The notes beneath the pieces are model-generated. The model had not been told where the DNA came from and made no database searches. It saw only the letters and a list, made by a program, of their open reading frames with translations. Positions 1-10,632 of a stretch of 64,000 nucleotides of DNA are shown piece after piece (position 1 is the stretch's first letter; each line of letters opens with the position of its first letter). A program made the position numbers and the translations under genes. This DNA comes from Medicago truncatula (lineage: Eukaryota; Streptophyta; Magnoliopsida; Fabales; Fabaceae). The stretch spans positions 956,501-1,020,500 of the forward strand of contig NC_053045.1 of NCBI RefSeq assembly GCF_003473485.1, given 5' to 3'.

Positions 1-103
1 TGTGAAAAAAGGTAGAAGCTTTGCTTTGTGTTGGTGGAGTGTGGTGAGAAAGTTGCAGACTTGCAGGGAAAGAGTGAGAAAGTGAAAGGTAAAATATTTC
101 TAA

Positions 104-452
104 GGGTGTGTTTGTTTCAAGTTTACCAAATTTATTCTTAAGAATAACATTTCTTGGAATATAAAGATAGGAATTTTATTCCAAAGAATTTAGGAAAAAT
201 ATGTTTGGTTAGCTTTATAATATTCCTAGGAACTATAAAAATAGGGATTATAATAGGTAAACTATTTATGAATTTATTCTCATTTCCATGGGAACTTTAT
301 TCCCACCCTTTTTCTTGTGAAATTTTTTCTATTCCCAGGAACATTTTATGCCCGGGAATAAAATTTAGTAAACTTGTAACAAACATAGGGATATATATTC
401 CAATCATTTTATTCTCGGGAATCAACAATTATAACTTGAAACAAACACACCC
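104..452. mobile_element. Tourist-like (PIF/Harbinger) MITE
   Basis: A 349-bp non-coding element. Its ends are inverted copies of one 20-bp sequence (104-123, beginning GGGTGTGTTTGTTTCAAG, against 433-452), and it is flanked by TAA on both sides. A 3-bp TWA target duplication with GGG-TGTG termini is the Tourist/Harbinger signature. The interior is AT-rich with smaller palindromes and has no transposase, so it depends on an element elsewhere. The short open frame at 154-480 runs out of the element and is not a gene. Confidence 0.8.
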
Positions 453-456
453 TAAA

Positions 457-1470
457 GGTTTAATACATGTTATGTTTTGATCCCTTAACTTATTTTTGGA
501 TTTTATTTTGGTCCCTTAACTATAAAGTATTTTAATTTGATCCCTTATGTCTTCTGTTGTTACCTCTTTTGATCATCTCCGTTAGTTTGTTTTCAAAAAT
601 AGTTAACCCTTGTCCACATGTCATTTAAGATTGGTGATCAACAACTAGATTTGAAAAGTACACAAGTATACAATAGGCTCACAACATATAATCATTTCTA
701 TTCTTATTGATTTTCCTAAAAATATAAATTTAAAATCACCATCAATCTTCATCTATTTTTGAAATAATTTGTATCCAGATTTTTAAAAATTAAAATATTT
801 TTCAGAATTTTGTAGAAAAAAAAAATTAAAAATCTGACCTTTTTTTTAAATTTCGTAAAAAAATTATTTTTTTTCATATTTTATAAAAATCTGAATTTTT
901 TATATATTTTTCAAAATTAATATTTTTTCCAGAATTTTGTAGAAAAAATTAAAAAAAAACATTTTTTTTCGGACAAAAAAAATCTGACCTTTTTTTGAAA
1001 TTTCGTAAAAAATTAATTTTTTTTCAAATTTTAAATTTTGGAATATTTTTCTTTTCTAATTTTAAAATATGAATTTTTTATATATTTTAAAAATTAAAAT
1101 ATTTTCCAGAATTTTGTAGAAAAAAAAATCTGACCATTTTTAAAAATTTCGTAAAAAATAAATTTTTTCAAATTTTTTAATTTTGAAAATGATTTTATAA
1201 AAAATATGGAATATTTTTTTCTTCGTATTTTATAAAAAAATATGAATTTTTTTATATATTTTGGCTTCAAAAAAATCAGGTGTTAATCATTCACCGTAGG
1301 CTACAATACACCTACATGATCCAACGATTTCTATTTGAAAAATAGATCAAATAATTAAAATGTAACAGATAGGACCAAAAGACATAAGGGACTAAATTGA
1401 GACACTTTATAGTTAGGGGACCAAAATGAAATCCGAAAATAAATTAAGGGACCAAAGCATGTATTAAGCC
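457..1470. mobile_element. AT-rich fold-back element, long inverted arms
   Basis: The arms at about 457-560 and 1365-1470 are inverted copies of each other. Both carry a ladder of TTTGGTCCCTTAA-like blocks and begin GGYTTAATACATG. The interior is almost pure A/T with repeated AATCTGAA and TTTCGTAAAAAA words. No coding sequence is seen. Non-autonomous elements with such ends are common in dicots; I cannot assign a superfamily with certainty. Confidence 0.6.
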
Positions 1471-1908
1471 GAAAGTAAAATATCTCTTTTTAGTTTAAGG
1501 AAGAGACTAATAAATGTGTTAAAATTTAATAAAGGAAATAATCATAAATTTTTCTTAGTTTAATACCACGATAAATCTTTTCAAGGAAAGTTTATCATAT
1601 ATTTTATTATACTTAACTTAATGATTAATTTATGCAACTATGCATAGAGGATATTCGTTCACATACACCCAAAAAAGGGAAGGAATAACAAAATGGATCA
1701 TGTCTGAGACTATATTTTTTACAATCTTGATTATTATGAGACGGATTCTATTAACTTGGAGTTCCATCGGAAAGACAATAAGTAAAATATGCCCATAAAC
1801 TGTTTCATCTCATAATCAAATTAAGATTCTTTCAAATAATTTGTCATTTGATAAAATTCAATAACCATTCGTCCTTAATCACTTGATTTCCTTCACTATT
1901 ATTTATAG

Positions 1909-3297
1909 GTTTAATAAGCCTTTACCCCTTGTAATATAGGTCACTTTTGGTTTTGTCTCATGTAAAAAAAAATATAGATTCGATCATTGTAAAAAAAAAT
2001 TGTTTTGGAAAACCCCACTAGGCCAGCTGACTGTACATTTTTGCTGATGTGACATGTTCCGTCATTTTTTCGGATGACGTGGCATACTAACTGTATAATT
2101 TTTTTTATTTTTTATGGGGTACACGTGACATTAATGATTTTTTTTTAAATAAAAAAATTCTTAATTTTTTTTAAAAAATGAAATAAATTCTGGAAAAATG
2201 AAAAAATTTAAAAAAAATGATTAAAAAAATTTAAAAATGATAATAATTCTGGAAAAATTTAAAAAATCTGGTCAAATCTGGAAAAAATTAATATATACCG
2301 AAATTTTCAAAAAAATTATAAAAAAAGTCTGAATTAAATTAAAATTATAAAAAAATTGAAAATATATTATTATATAATTATTTTGATTTTGAAAATTAAT
2401 TTCTAGAATTTTATTTTATTCGAAAATATAATCTAGACGAATAACATGATACAATGGATATTGATTGACACCGGTATATAAGTCATGTTATACCGTTAAT
2501 AACAAGCCCTTAATTCTATTCTTCATGATCTAATGTTATGTTTTTTTAATTATGAAAATACTTTTAAATATTTAGATTTTCTGTATAAAATAAAAATAAA
2601 AAAAACCAAACTTTTAATTTTGAAAGAAAAATATGAACTTTCATTTTTAATTCTTTTCTTATTATATTCATAAATTTTGAAATAGTTTAAGTTCCTAAAT
2701 TTTTCATTTTTTTATAAAATAAAACTTCTTACTATCGAAAAAAAAAAAAAATTTCATTTTCCAAAATTTTTTAATTTTTTCGCTATTGAAAATAATATGG
2801 AAATATGAATTTTTTGAAATATATTAATTTTTTTAATTTTTCCAGATTTTATTTTATTAAATTTTCTAGATTTTTGTTTTTATTTTACCAGATTTTTTTA
2901 ATTTTTCCAGATTTTTTTTAACTAAATTTTCTTGATTTTTCATTTTACCAATTTTTTATTATATTAATATTTCCATAATTATTTTGTTTTTTATTATTAT
3001 TTTTATTTTTCCAAAATTTATTTTATTTTTTATAATATTTTTTCGTTTTTTAATTTTTAAAAAAAAATATAAATGGCATGTGTGCCCATAAAAAAATAAT
3101 TATACTGTCAGTGTGCCACGTCATTCGAAAAAGGTGACATAATATGCCATATCAGCAATAGTGCACAGTCAGCTGCTCTAAGGAGGTATTCTAAACAAAA
3201 AAAAATTACAAGGACCGAATCCAAATTTTTTCTTTTACAGGAGACAAAATCAAAAGTGATCTATATTACAGGGAGGGATAAAGGTCTATTAATCCTT
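1909..3297. mobile_element. AT-rich fold-back element with ~215-bp arms
   Basis: The left arm (about 1909-2125) and right arm (about 3080-3297) are inverted copies of roughly 215 bp. Shared blocks include CAGCTGACTGT, GATGACGTGGCA and the outer CTTGTAATATAGGTCAC. The middle is low-complexity A/T. There is no open frame of note, so the element would move only with help in trans. It is related in style, but not in arm sequence, to the element at 457-1470. Confidence 0.65.
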
Positions 3298-3837
3298 ATT
3301 TATATATCCTCTCTTCTAATTTTCTATCTCTATCTTTTTTATAATGAAAAACGAGAGTTAGGTGAGACATGCAGAGAAGTAGTGAAAGAGATGATTCAAA
3401 TTTAAAGAAATAACTTGCTTCCATTTTGTGTGTTGTATAACGAGTATAAGTTAAAAATCTCGTATAATCTAATATGGATTCCTATTTTTCCCAAAATTTG
3501 TTTATATATTTTATAATTATAATTATTTGAGACTAATTATTTTTGGTGAACCAAACATCATTTTAAAATATTTTACTTTGTTTGTATGTTATGTTATTAT
3601 TGATAATTTTAAACTCAAGGTGTGGTAGTTGGATGATAATTTGGCAGTTACAAGTACCATTTATAGTAAAGAATTTCATGTGGCGTGCAGCATGCAAATG
3701 CATCTCCACCCAAACTAGACGTGAAAGGGATTTTTTTTTTTTAATTTTTAATAAATATGAGAAAGTGATATGTGTTGAAACTCATTTTCCTTTTTTTTTT
3801 TGTTACAACTTATTGTCTAAAGTAACAATAGTCTCAT

Positions 3838-3977
3838 CCATAAGTTCTAACTCAACTGACAAAATGTCGAAATCGTTAGACATGATATCATAATCGGGGT
3901 TCGAACCACGGTACCTCCACTTATGTGTGTGAGTTTATAATAACTTTGTCATTTCGTCTATCTTAAAAAACAAAAAA
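3838..3977 (+). mobile_element. tRNA-derived SINE, degenerate
   Basis: The segment holds a box-A-like stretch (TAACTCAACTGAC near 3847) and a good pol III box B (GGGGTTCGAACCACGG near 3896), followed by a pyrimidine-rich tail and an A-rich end near 3966-3977. It does not fold as a tRNA, which points to a SINE and not a tRNA gene. The boundaries are approximate. Confidence 0.5.
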
Positions 3978-4411
3978 CAATAGTTTCAAAACCTCAAATT
4001 TATATTTGTTTTATTTATTCGCTTTTTATTTATTGTCTATTTACGAGAGATTATAGACATAAATAATCTTTTATTTGTGTTTATTTTTTAATTATGACGT
4101 CCACTTGAATTTTTGAAATATAATATACATATGTCGTTTAATGAAATTCATAACACAAACTAGGAATTAATACTTGTGTGCATGATGAATTTGGCATATT
4201 TATAAGAGCCAAGATATTGTGGATGCAATCGGCTGTAAAGGTAGTTGTTGCATAGTGTTTAGTTTATTGAAAGCAATGAAGTGGACTTAAAATTAGGAAA
4301 GAGGATTCAACAAGTTATATTTTCTATGCATGTCAAAGTGGTGGTTTGGGGGATTGTTTCAATTTCGTAGTACATGATATCATTGAGTTAGGTTCAATGT
4401 GACATTGAGCA

Positions 4412-4573
4412 GTGATATTTGAACAACCATTTTATATAATTTTTTGTGATAATTTTTTTTTCTTTTCTTTTCATTGGTTAAAAATAATGGAGAGAGAAAA
4501 AGGAAGAGAATGAATAAGAGGATAATATGGATATGAGAGGAAAAATTGTCACAAAATAGTTGTACAAATATCA
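4412..4573. mobile_element. MITE, TGATATTTG...CAAATATCA family
   Basis: About 160 bp with imperfect terminal inverted repeats. The left end reads TGATATTTGAACAACCATTT and the right end is its inverse, ending in TGTACAAATATCA. A second member lies at 25518-25693. It is non-coding and sits in the upstream region of PnsB1. Confidence 0.55.
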
Positions 4574-4841
4574 TTTCTCTTCTATTATTATATCGTACCA
4601 AGGACTATTTTACCTTTTATTTGTAACAACTCTCATAAGATTCTTTTTCACGAACTCATGTAAAGTTTTCTATATGAAAGGTTGATAATTGGTAACAGGA
4701 AGGAAGCTGCACATAATACAAAAAAGATTAAATGGGACCCACTTATCCAACACATTTCCACACATTCTAGTTCTAGTCTCTAACATGTCTAACTTTGTAG
4801 CAAGAACAACGCAAAAAAAGAACCAAATTTGAAAAATCTCA

Positions 4842-7505
4842 ATGGCTGCAACTGCAACATATTATTTACATTCTAAAATTTCAAAACCATTTTCCCATTT
4901 CACTACAAACACATTTTCCATTCCTTCAACTTATCCAACCAATGTTTCATTGTTAACATCATTAGACCATCCATCACATTGTTACAATTCAACTAGAAGA
5001 CTAAATCTTCGCGTAAATGCCAAAAAGAACAATCCATGGCTAGACCCTTTTGACGATGGAGAAGATCCAAATATCGAATATGGTTCGTTGTTTTCAGACG
5101 GTAAACAAGACGAGGATCCAAGGCCGCCCGATAATCCAAAAAATCCTTATGGATTCTTGAAGTTTCCAGCTGGTTATATGGTTGAGATAGCTCCTTTAGG
5201 ATTGAAAGTTAGAGGTGATGTTAGAAGGTGTTGTTGTGTGGTATCTGGTGGTGTTTATGAGAATCTGTTGTTTTTTCCAATGATTCAGTTGATTAAGGAT
5301 AGGTACCCTGGTGTTCAGGTTGATGTTGTGGGTTCTGAGAGAGGGAAACAGTGTTATGAGTTGAATAAGAATGTTAGATGGGCTAATGTTTTTGATCCGG
5401 ACGATGAGTTTCCTGAGCCTGCTGAGTATACCGATTTTGTCGGTGTTCTAAAGGTTGGTTGGCAAGCATATTTTTTAAATAGTTTGTGTAAAGTTTCGAT
5501 ATTTTTCTTTAGAAATATGAGACTGAAAATCGATCATACCTTGTAAAGCACCGATACGGACGCGTGTCCGACATCAGGACACACCTAATCCGAAGACTGT
5601 CCGTGCTTCATAGCTCAAAACTCTTAACAGATTTTTCCTGCTACTTTCTAAGGTACATATATTAGAAATTTTATATAGGAACTGATTTATTGTTATGTTA
5701 TGCTTACAGAGTAGGTACTATGACATGGTCTTGAGCACAAAATTGGCCGGAGTTGGCCATGCAGCATATTTATTCATGACAACTGCGCGAGATAGAGTTA
5801 GTTATGTTTATCCGAATGTGAATGGTGCAGGAGCAGGATTGTTTCTATCTGAAACATTCACACCAGATAGTACAAATCTCTCAGAGGGAGGATATCATAT
5901 GTGAGTTTGTGCATGTTTGAAATCACGGTGTAAACAGTTTTTACACTGCCAATCAGTCTTAAGTGTTAGATCATGTATTGACAGTGTAAAACTTTTTACC
6001 TGATAGTATTTAGATTTACATTTGGTAGATTTTCACGAAAATTTTCTTTAACTGAGGACCATTTCCGATGAGTTTGACGAACTAGGTATCATCAAATGGA
6101 AGACTGGCTAGGAAGACCGTTTCGAAGCGTTCCACGGCAGGTTGTGCCACCACTTAAAATATCACTTTCAAGGAAGTTGAAGGAAGTTGTGGAGGAGAAA
6201 TACACAAAAGCAGGTGTAAAGAAAGGAAGATATATTGTGATTCATGGGATACAATCAGACTCAAAAGCCACAATGCAGTCTAGGGGTGATCCTGATAGCT
6301 TGCTACCCCTTGAAGTGTGGGCTGAAATTGCTGATGCTGTAAGGTATGAAATGTTGCCCTCTAATATAGAATCTCTCTTAGCTTATTTTTATAAGTTCTC
6401 CATAATAGCTTATGAAAACAGCTTAGAACTTATTTTCAGCTTATTTTTATACATAAACTCTTGTATGATAAACATTTATGCTATAAACGTTTCATTAAGT
6501 TGTTTATCAAAATAGAGTTCAAGTAAAAAAGGTATCCTACATAACTGTATTCGTCAAATAAGTGTTTCTCAAGCAATTTCTCCTTATATTCTGTCATTTT
6601 CTGGTATGTATGTTTTGGACTATATTTTAACAATTAACATATGAATACAGGGAATTTACACCACTTTTTGTCATTCCACATGAGAAAGAAAGGGAAAATG
6701 TTGAGGAAATAGTTGGAGAAGATTCCTCTATAATCTTCATCACCACCCCTGGACAGGTACTCAAGTATCTCATAGTTATTTTGCATGCAACAAACTTAGA
6801 GAGAAAAAAATAAAATAGTAAAAAAATGTCAAAACATTGAACTGTGATGTGATGAAAATGAATGAATAGATCAATAAAAAATATGCTGTTTTAATATTGA
6901 AATAACAAAAATAAGGGGAAAGACAACAATATGGGACATAGGAATAGGCTTTTGAACATAACTAGTGTCCGTGTCTGTGTCTCGTTGATTTTTTTTCTTT
7001 GATCGACCAAAAATGGAAAACCACGGTGGCATAGTCTTCATGCAATCCGAATTCTGTGTGGATCTAATTTATTGTAGTTAAAATGTGAGTCTTCAAATCT
7101 TCATTTTAACAGTTTCAATTCCCTAACTGTGGTTGTATGGTTTAGTTGGCTGCTCTTATTAACGACTCGGCTGGAGTTATAGCTACCAATACAGCTGCAA
7201 TTCAGCTCGCAAATGCGCGCGAAAAACCTAGGTAATTTTACCATTCACATGAATTATAATGTTTCCCTAAACAGCACATTAATTAAGCTTTGCAAGACAA
7301 TCACATTGATCCCATAAAACTGTTGCTCAATTTATGCAGTGTTGCACTATTTTCCTCTAAAGAGAAGGGAAACAAGTTTGTTCCGCGGGCAGAAGAGAAG
7401 AAGTGCATTGTGATATCATCCAAGACGGGGAAGTTGATCAATATAGATGTTGAGGCTGTAACAAATGCAATTCAAACTTTCAATGTTTCTCTAGCTTTTG
7501 CATAG
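4842..7505 (+). CDS. PnsB1: PnsB1 / NDF1, subcomplex B of chloroplast NDH
   Basis: Exons: 4842-5453, 5710-5900, 6086-6343, 6651-6756, 7146-7231 and 7340-7505. They sum to 1419 nt, or 472 residues, close to the Arabidopsis protein (about 461). All introns are GT-AG and phases close. The first ~58 residues are rich in Ser, Thr and Asn with no acidic residue until a lone Asp near 43, as in a chloroplast transit peptide; mature sequence begins near NAKKNNPWLDPFDDGED. The core VVSGGVYENLLFFPMIQLIK recalls the glycosyltransferase-9-like fold of PnsB1. The family is a stromal-side, non-catalytic subunit of the NDH-1 complex that docks on photosystem I and supports cyclic electron flow. The family call is from recognised sequence; lack of catalysis is family knowledge. 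The start is the only Met ahead of the transit peptide. Intron 1 carries a small palindromic repeat and intron 3 an AGCTTATGAAAA-type MITE. Confidence 0.93.
5545..5613. repeat. Short palindromic MITE copy in PnsB1 intron 1
   Basis: A GC-rich block that begins AAGCACCGATACGGAC and ends GTCCGTGCTTCATAG, so the two ends are inverted. It belongs to the same family as the better-preserved hAT-type element at 8851-9023 and the copies near 47010, 61462, 62185 and 63690. It lies within intron 1 of the host gene (5454-5709). Confidence 0.6.
6355..6510. repeat. AGCTTAT-type MITE remnant in PnsB1 intron 3
   Basis: This AT-rich intronic stretch repeats AGCTTATTTTTATAAGTTC, AGCTTATGAAAACAGCTTA and similar words. 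They match the interior of the Tourist element at 12280-12504 and the block at 33540-33770. The termini are too decayed to fix, so the coordinates are approximate. Confidence 0.4.
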
Positions 7506-8129
7506 CCTAAGAGAGGGAAAACAGCGAGGGTTCTGAACTTCAAGTTAAGTCGTTGTGCTAACTATGGTTAAAACTTATGGTAAAGAAGGAATGTATATCA
7601 ACTAATTCATGGCTTCCTTTGGGGCGATAAAAAAACAGGTACATGAATTAAAACGAAAGTCAAAACACGTAAAAATAAAAGTCGAGAAAGCTTTGCGATG
7701 CACAAGCATGAATCTTGTGACAGAAAAAGAAAAGTGGATCCTTTTCAGCAAAACAACAAACAAAAAATGTGAATCCTTATCACATGCACAAGATTCCATT
7801 TATTAAAGCTATCACCTAAAGCTGTTTACACTTTGACAAGCTTGTGACATACATATGTCGAGAGCGGTCTCGAGATCTCTTGGTCAATTGGACTAATCCA
7901 ACGGCCGGCCTCTGAATGGAAAGACTGCAAAGAATCCAAAATCTGTGTCGAGATACAGAAATCAAATAAGTTTACACTTTGCAGTTCATTTGAAATAGTT
8001 TTGTGGAATCGGAACATATAAATAGAGATGACATTCCAATGCACTGGCAAGAAACAGAAACATACAAAGAGTTCGGCACCTTAGATGCTACTGATTACTC
8101 CTACTTATATCTAATCTACTGAAACAAAA
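7506..8129. other. Convergent intergenic gap, PnsB1 to PLMT-A
   Basis: PnsB1 (+) and PLMT-A (-) converge here. The stretch should hold both 3' untranslated regions. I see no repeat with clear ends and no supported gene; the 60-75-codon open frames on both strands have no recognisable content. Confidence 0.5.
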
Positions 8130-9313
8130 TCAGTTCAGTGGCTTTGCACGAGTCGATGGATCTTCCTTTGATTCGACACGAATCATAAACACGTATCCTA
8201 AAACCCACAGGAGAATGTACTGAAAAGGAACCCATGGAAGGCATGCAATAAGACTCATGATGCTGCCAATATACTGAGGATCACTGATGACCCCGAAAGG
8301 GAATTCGGTTACCCATGGAATAGTTTTTCCGAAGCGTACACCGTAGTATGTGCCGGCTTCACCAAGAAGCTGATAAACCCTGTCATTTGACAATATCATA
8401 ATTATAATTAGGCAAATTTCAAAGCAATACAATTATAAAATAAGGCACAGTGAAAATATTTGGGCACATCAATTTTTTTTTAAGATACACTGTCATAAAA
8501 AAAATGGTATTCTTCTCAGTAAATTCGAGGCTAAAAATCAATTGTAGAGACAAAACTCTAAATTATAGCTTCATATTAGAATCAATTCTATTGTTAAAAA
8601 CAGTTAATATCTATTCCGGATGCAAAATCGATTCTACTTGTCATTGTCAAAATCAATATCAATTTTGCTTTCTCCAAATGTGGAATCAAACATATACTTA
8701 ATCTTGTTTTCTTATACTAATATCCAGTAATAATGATCATAAAACTGACCTCACATTATTCAACAAATGACACATTTTTCAACACCCTATATATTATATA
8801 AAATGAAAGGAACAAACTTTATAAAACCACATTGTTAGATCCACAAATTCCTATGAAGCTCAGAGACTCCTCAGATTAGGTGTGTCCCGGTGTCGGACAC
8901 GCGTCTGTGTTCGACACTGACACGACACCTATAATTACACTAAATTGCGTCATTATCTCAAATTATCGGTGTCGGCGTGTCGGTGTTTGTGTCGTGTCCG
9001 GCGTCTGTGTGCGTGCTTCATAGACAAATTCAAACCATACCAAGAAACCACAACAAAAAGGAAACTACCTGAAGTTAAGGAACTGTCCAAAGGCAAAGAG
9101 TGGCCAAAAGTAAAAAGGAGGAGGCCAATGAAAAGAAGAGACAGAAAAGAGTGAAATGAACTGAATTATCTTCAAGAAATGACCAGCATAAGCCATCATT
9201 TTGGTAGGGTCTCTTCCTTTACCACATAAGTCTACCCATGATTGAGGCCAATTCCATACATAATAGTAGAAAGGAAATTGTGATAACACTATAATAGCCA
9301 AAACAATTCCCAT
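8130..9313 (-). CDS. PLMT: Phospholipid N-methyltransferase (PLMT), copy A
   Basis: Exon 1 is 9313-9069 and exon 2 is 8379-8130 (495 nt, 164 residues), the same length as Arabidopsis PLMT (At1g80860). The enzyme is an ER membrane protein that adds the later methyl groups from S-adenosylmethionine to phosphatidyl-monomethylethanolamine on the way to phosphatidylcholine. Near-identity to the family is seen in SFHWPPPFYFWPLFAFGQFL and VYQLLGEAGTYYGVRFGK, and the end RVESKEDPSTRAKPLN keeps the family's ESKEDP. Several hydrophobic segments suit a small multi-span membrane enzyme. The intron falls inside the Arg codon before VYQLLG, in both copies. The 689-bp intron carries the hAT-type MITE at 8851-9023. 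Copy B lies about 1.3 kb to the right, same strand. No residue looks lost, so both copies appear functional. Confidence 0.93.
8851..9023. mobile_element. hAT-type palindromic MITE in PLMT-A intron
   Basis: A 173-bp element with perfect 9-bp terminal inverted repeats CTATGAAGC/GCTTCATAG. It is flanked by an exact 8-bp duplication ACAAATTC at 8843-8850 and 9024-9031. The interior is rich in GTGTCGG, GACACG and CGTGTCC words. The paralogous intron of PLMT-B has a single ACAAATTC with the same neighbours (near 12672), which is the unoccupied site. An 8-bp duplication fits the hAT superfamily. Confidence 0.85.
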
Positions 9314-9345
9314 TACACTATGCTAGAAAAAATGTATCTTGTTTT

Positions 9346-9793
9346 TTGTTGATTGTGTTTCAATTATGGAATTTGCTTTTGATTATGATCCTTCCTAGAA
9401 AAGAGGGTCACAGATCTTTAGTTCACTCTTAAGCCACTGATTTATTGACAAAACCATATAACATTAAATATGACATTTTTGTATAAAAAAACATTAAAAA
9501 TGATATTTTGACAGTATAATTGTCGCATACTACCATATAAATGAAATATTATTAGATTTTATGTAGCATAAGAGAATCTTCAAAGAGTTAACCAACTTCA
9601 GTATAATTGCATTAACTAATATAGATACTGTCAAAATATAATTTTTAATATTTTTTTTTTTGTATCAAAATATCACTTTCATTGTTATATGTTTGTGTTA
9701 GAAGATCAATGGCTAAAGAGTGGGCTGAAGAGTTGTGACCCTCTATTCTTTGAGGGATCAAAATCAAAAGAAAATGCCATAATTAAAACACAA
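9346..9793. repeat. Inverted repeat made of PLMT 5' flank
   Basis: The segment just upstream of PLMT-A (9346-9518) is repeated in inverse orientation at about 9624-9793. Common landmarks are AATTATGG, TTGAT-TTGATCC, AGAGGGTCACA, AACATATAAC and TTTTGACAGTAT. The same landmarks, in direct orientation, lie upstream of PLMT-B at about 13015-13220. The window therefore has three copies of the PLMT 5' flank, one of them inverted and without a coding region attached. See the findings. Confidence 0.7.
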
Positions 9794-9891
9794 TAAAAAC
9801 AACATAATACATATTAACTTAACACAATATTTCTTTATTTCATTTGTTTCACATATAATTCATAGTTGTCATTAAAAACCAAACAGCCGTC

Positions 9892-10018
9892 CCTCGTGAG
9901 ATTAGCTCGATTGGTAGGGCATTACATAATATATGCAGTAGTCGAGGTTCAAACCCTAGACACCCACCTCAAAAAATATGAATTTCTAGCCACTAAACTA
10001 CTTGACAAAAAAAAAAAC
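9892..10018 (+). mobile_element. tRNA-derived SINE (legume type)
   Basis: The head resembles a tRNA: CTCGTGAGATTAGCTCGATT with box A TTAGCTCGATTGG, and box B GAGGTTCAAACCCTAG near 9947. A body follows with TTCTAGCCACTAAACTACTT, then TGAC and an A-run at 10006-10016. The body phrase about CTAGCCACT-CTACTTGAC is one I associate with legume SINEs. It is too divergent in the acceptor stem to be a tRNA gene. Confidence 0.75.
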
Positions 10019-10347
10019 AGCCAATTCAATCTAAATCTCAATTAATTTGATTAGATCATATTGTATTTTATTTAGGAGGCACATCCAAATCAAATTGAAC
10101 TGCATACAATTCTAAATTTTAAATCATACGACTATTTGCCTCAAAGCTGATCCAAACTAAACTACAGGCTCCCATAGTTCTAGGGATTATGGTATGGAAC
10201 TTCTAGCATCTCCATCGAAATACATTTAGAGCGTCTCCAATGGAGAGTCCTAATAAGTTCCTTAAAATTAGCAACATCCCTTAATTGTTTTTCAATGGAG
10301 CTTGATGATGGGGCAAGTTTGATTTCTTAATTTTATGAAACATCAAT

Positions 10348-10420
10348 GATAGTTTACATAACCCCTCAAAAAAATAATGATAGTTTACATAACCCCTCAA
10401 AAAAATAATGATAGTTTACA
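10348..10420. repeat. 31-bp tandem repeat, about 2.4 units
   Basis: The unit TGATAGTTTACATAACCCCT followed by CAAAAAAATAA occurs twice in full and a third time in part. The units are identical, so the array is recent or kept even by slippage. It lies just upstream of the MITE near the 3' end of PLMT-B. Confidence 0.85.
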
Positions 10421-10491
10421 CAAAAAAGGAGTTCCTTAACTTAAAATAATTTTATTTCATACTAGTTATACATAATCTACTGAAGTTGATA

Positions 10492-10628
10492 GCTTGTTTG
10501 GAACCACGGCACATTTCGCCTAAACTCGCGTCCCCCAAGAAGCTACATATTGTTGTTTCTGAATTTTTCACGTTCATAGTGCCTCGAGACGCGAAAATCA
10601 AGAGGTAAACGTGCATCCAAACACATGC
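10492..10628. mobile_element. Small Tourist-like MITE abutting PLMT-B 3' end
   Basis: The ends are inverse of each other: GCTTGTTTGGAACCACGGCA on the left and ...ATCCAAACACATGC on the right. A central palindrome-like core has CGCG and GACGCG. It ends only a few bases before the PLMT-B stop codon (complement of 10633-10635), so it must form part of that gene's 3' untranslated region or replace it. Confidence 0.5.
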
Positions 10629-10632
10629 TAAA

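Noticed and set aside
154-480. 108-codon open frame at the left of the window
   Set aside because: It lies almost wholly within the Tourist MITE at 104-452 and runs past its end; the composition is that of the element and no domain is recognisable.
7602-8050. Small open frames on both strands after PnsB1
   Set aside because: No recognisable content; they overlap each other antisense and lie in presumed 3' untranslated DNA.
9892-10018. tRNA gene
   Set aside because: Boxes A and B are present, but the acceptor stem does not pair and a SINE-type body and A-tail follow.
10348-10420. CRISPR-like direct repeats
   Set aside because: The units are contiguous without unique spacers, in a plant chromosome; it is an ordinary tandem repeat.
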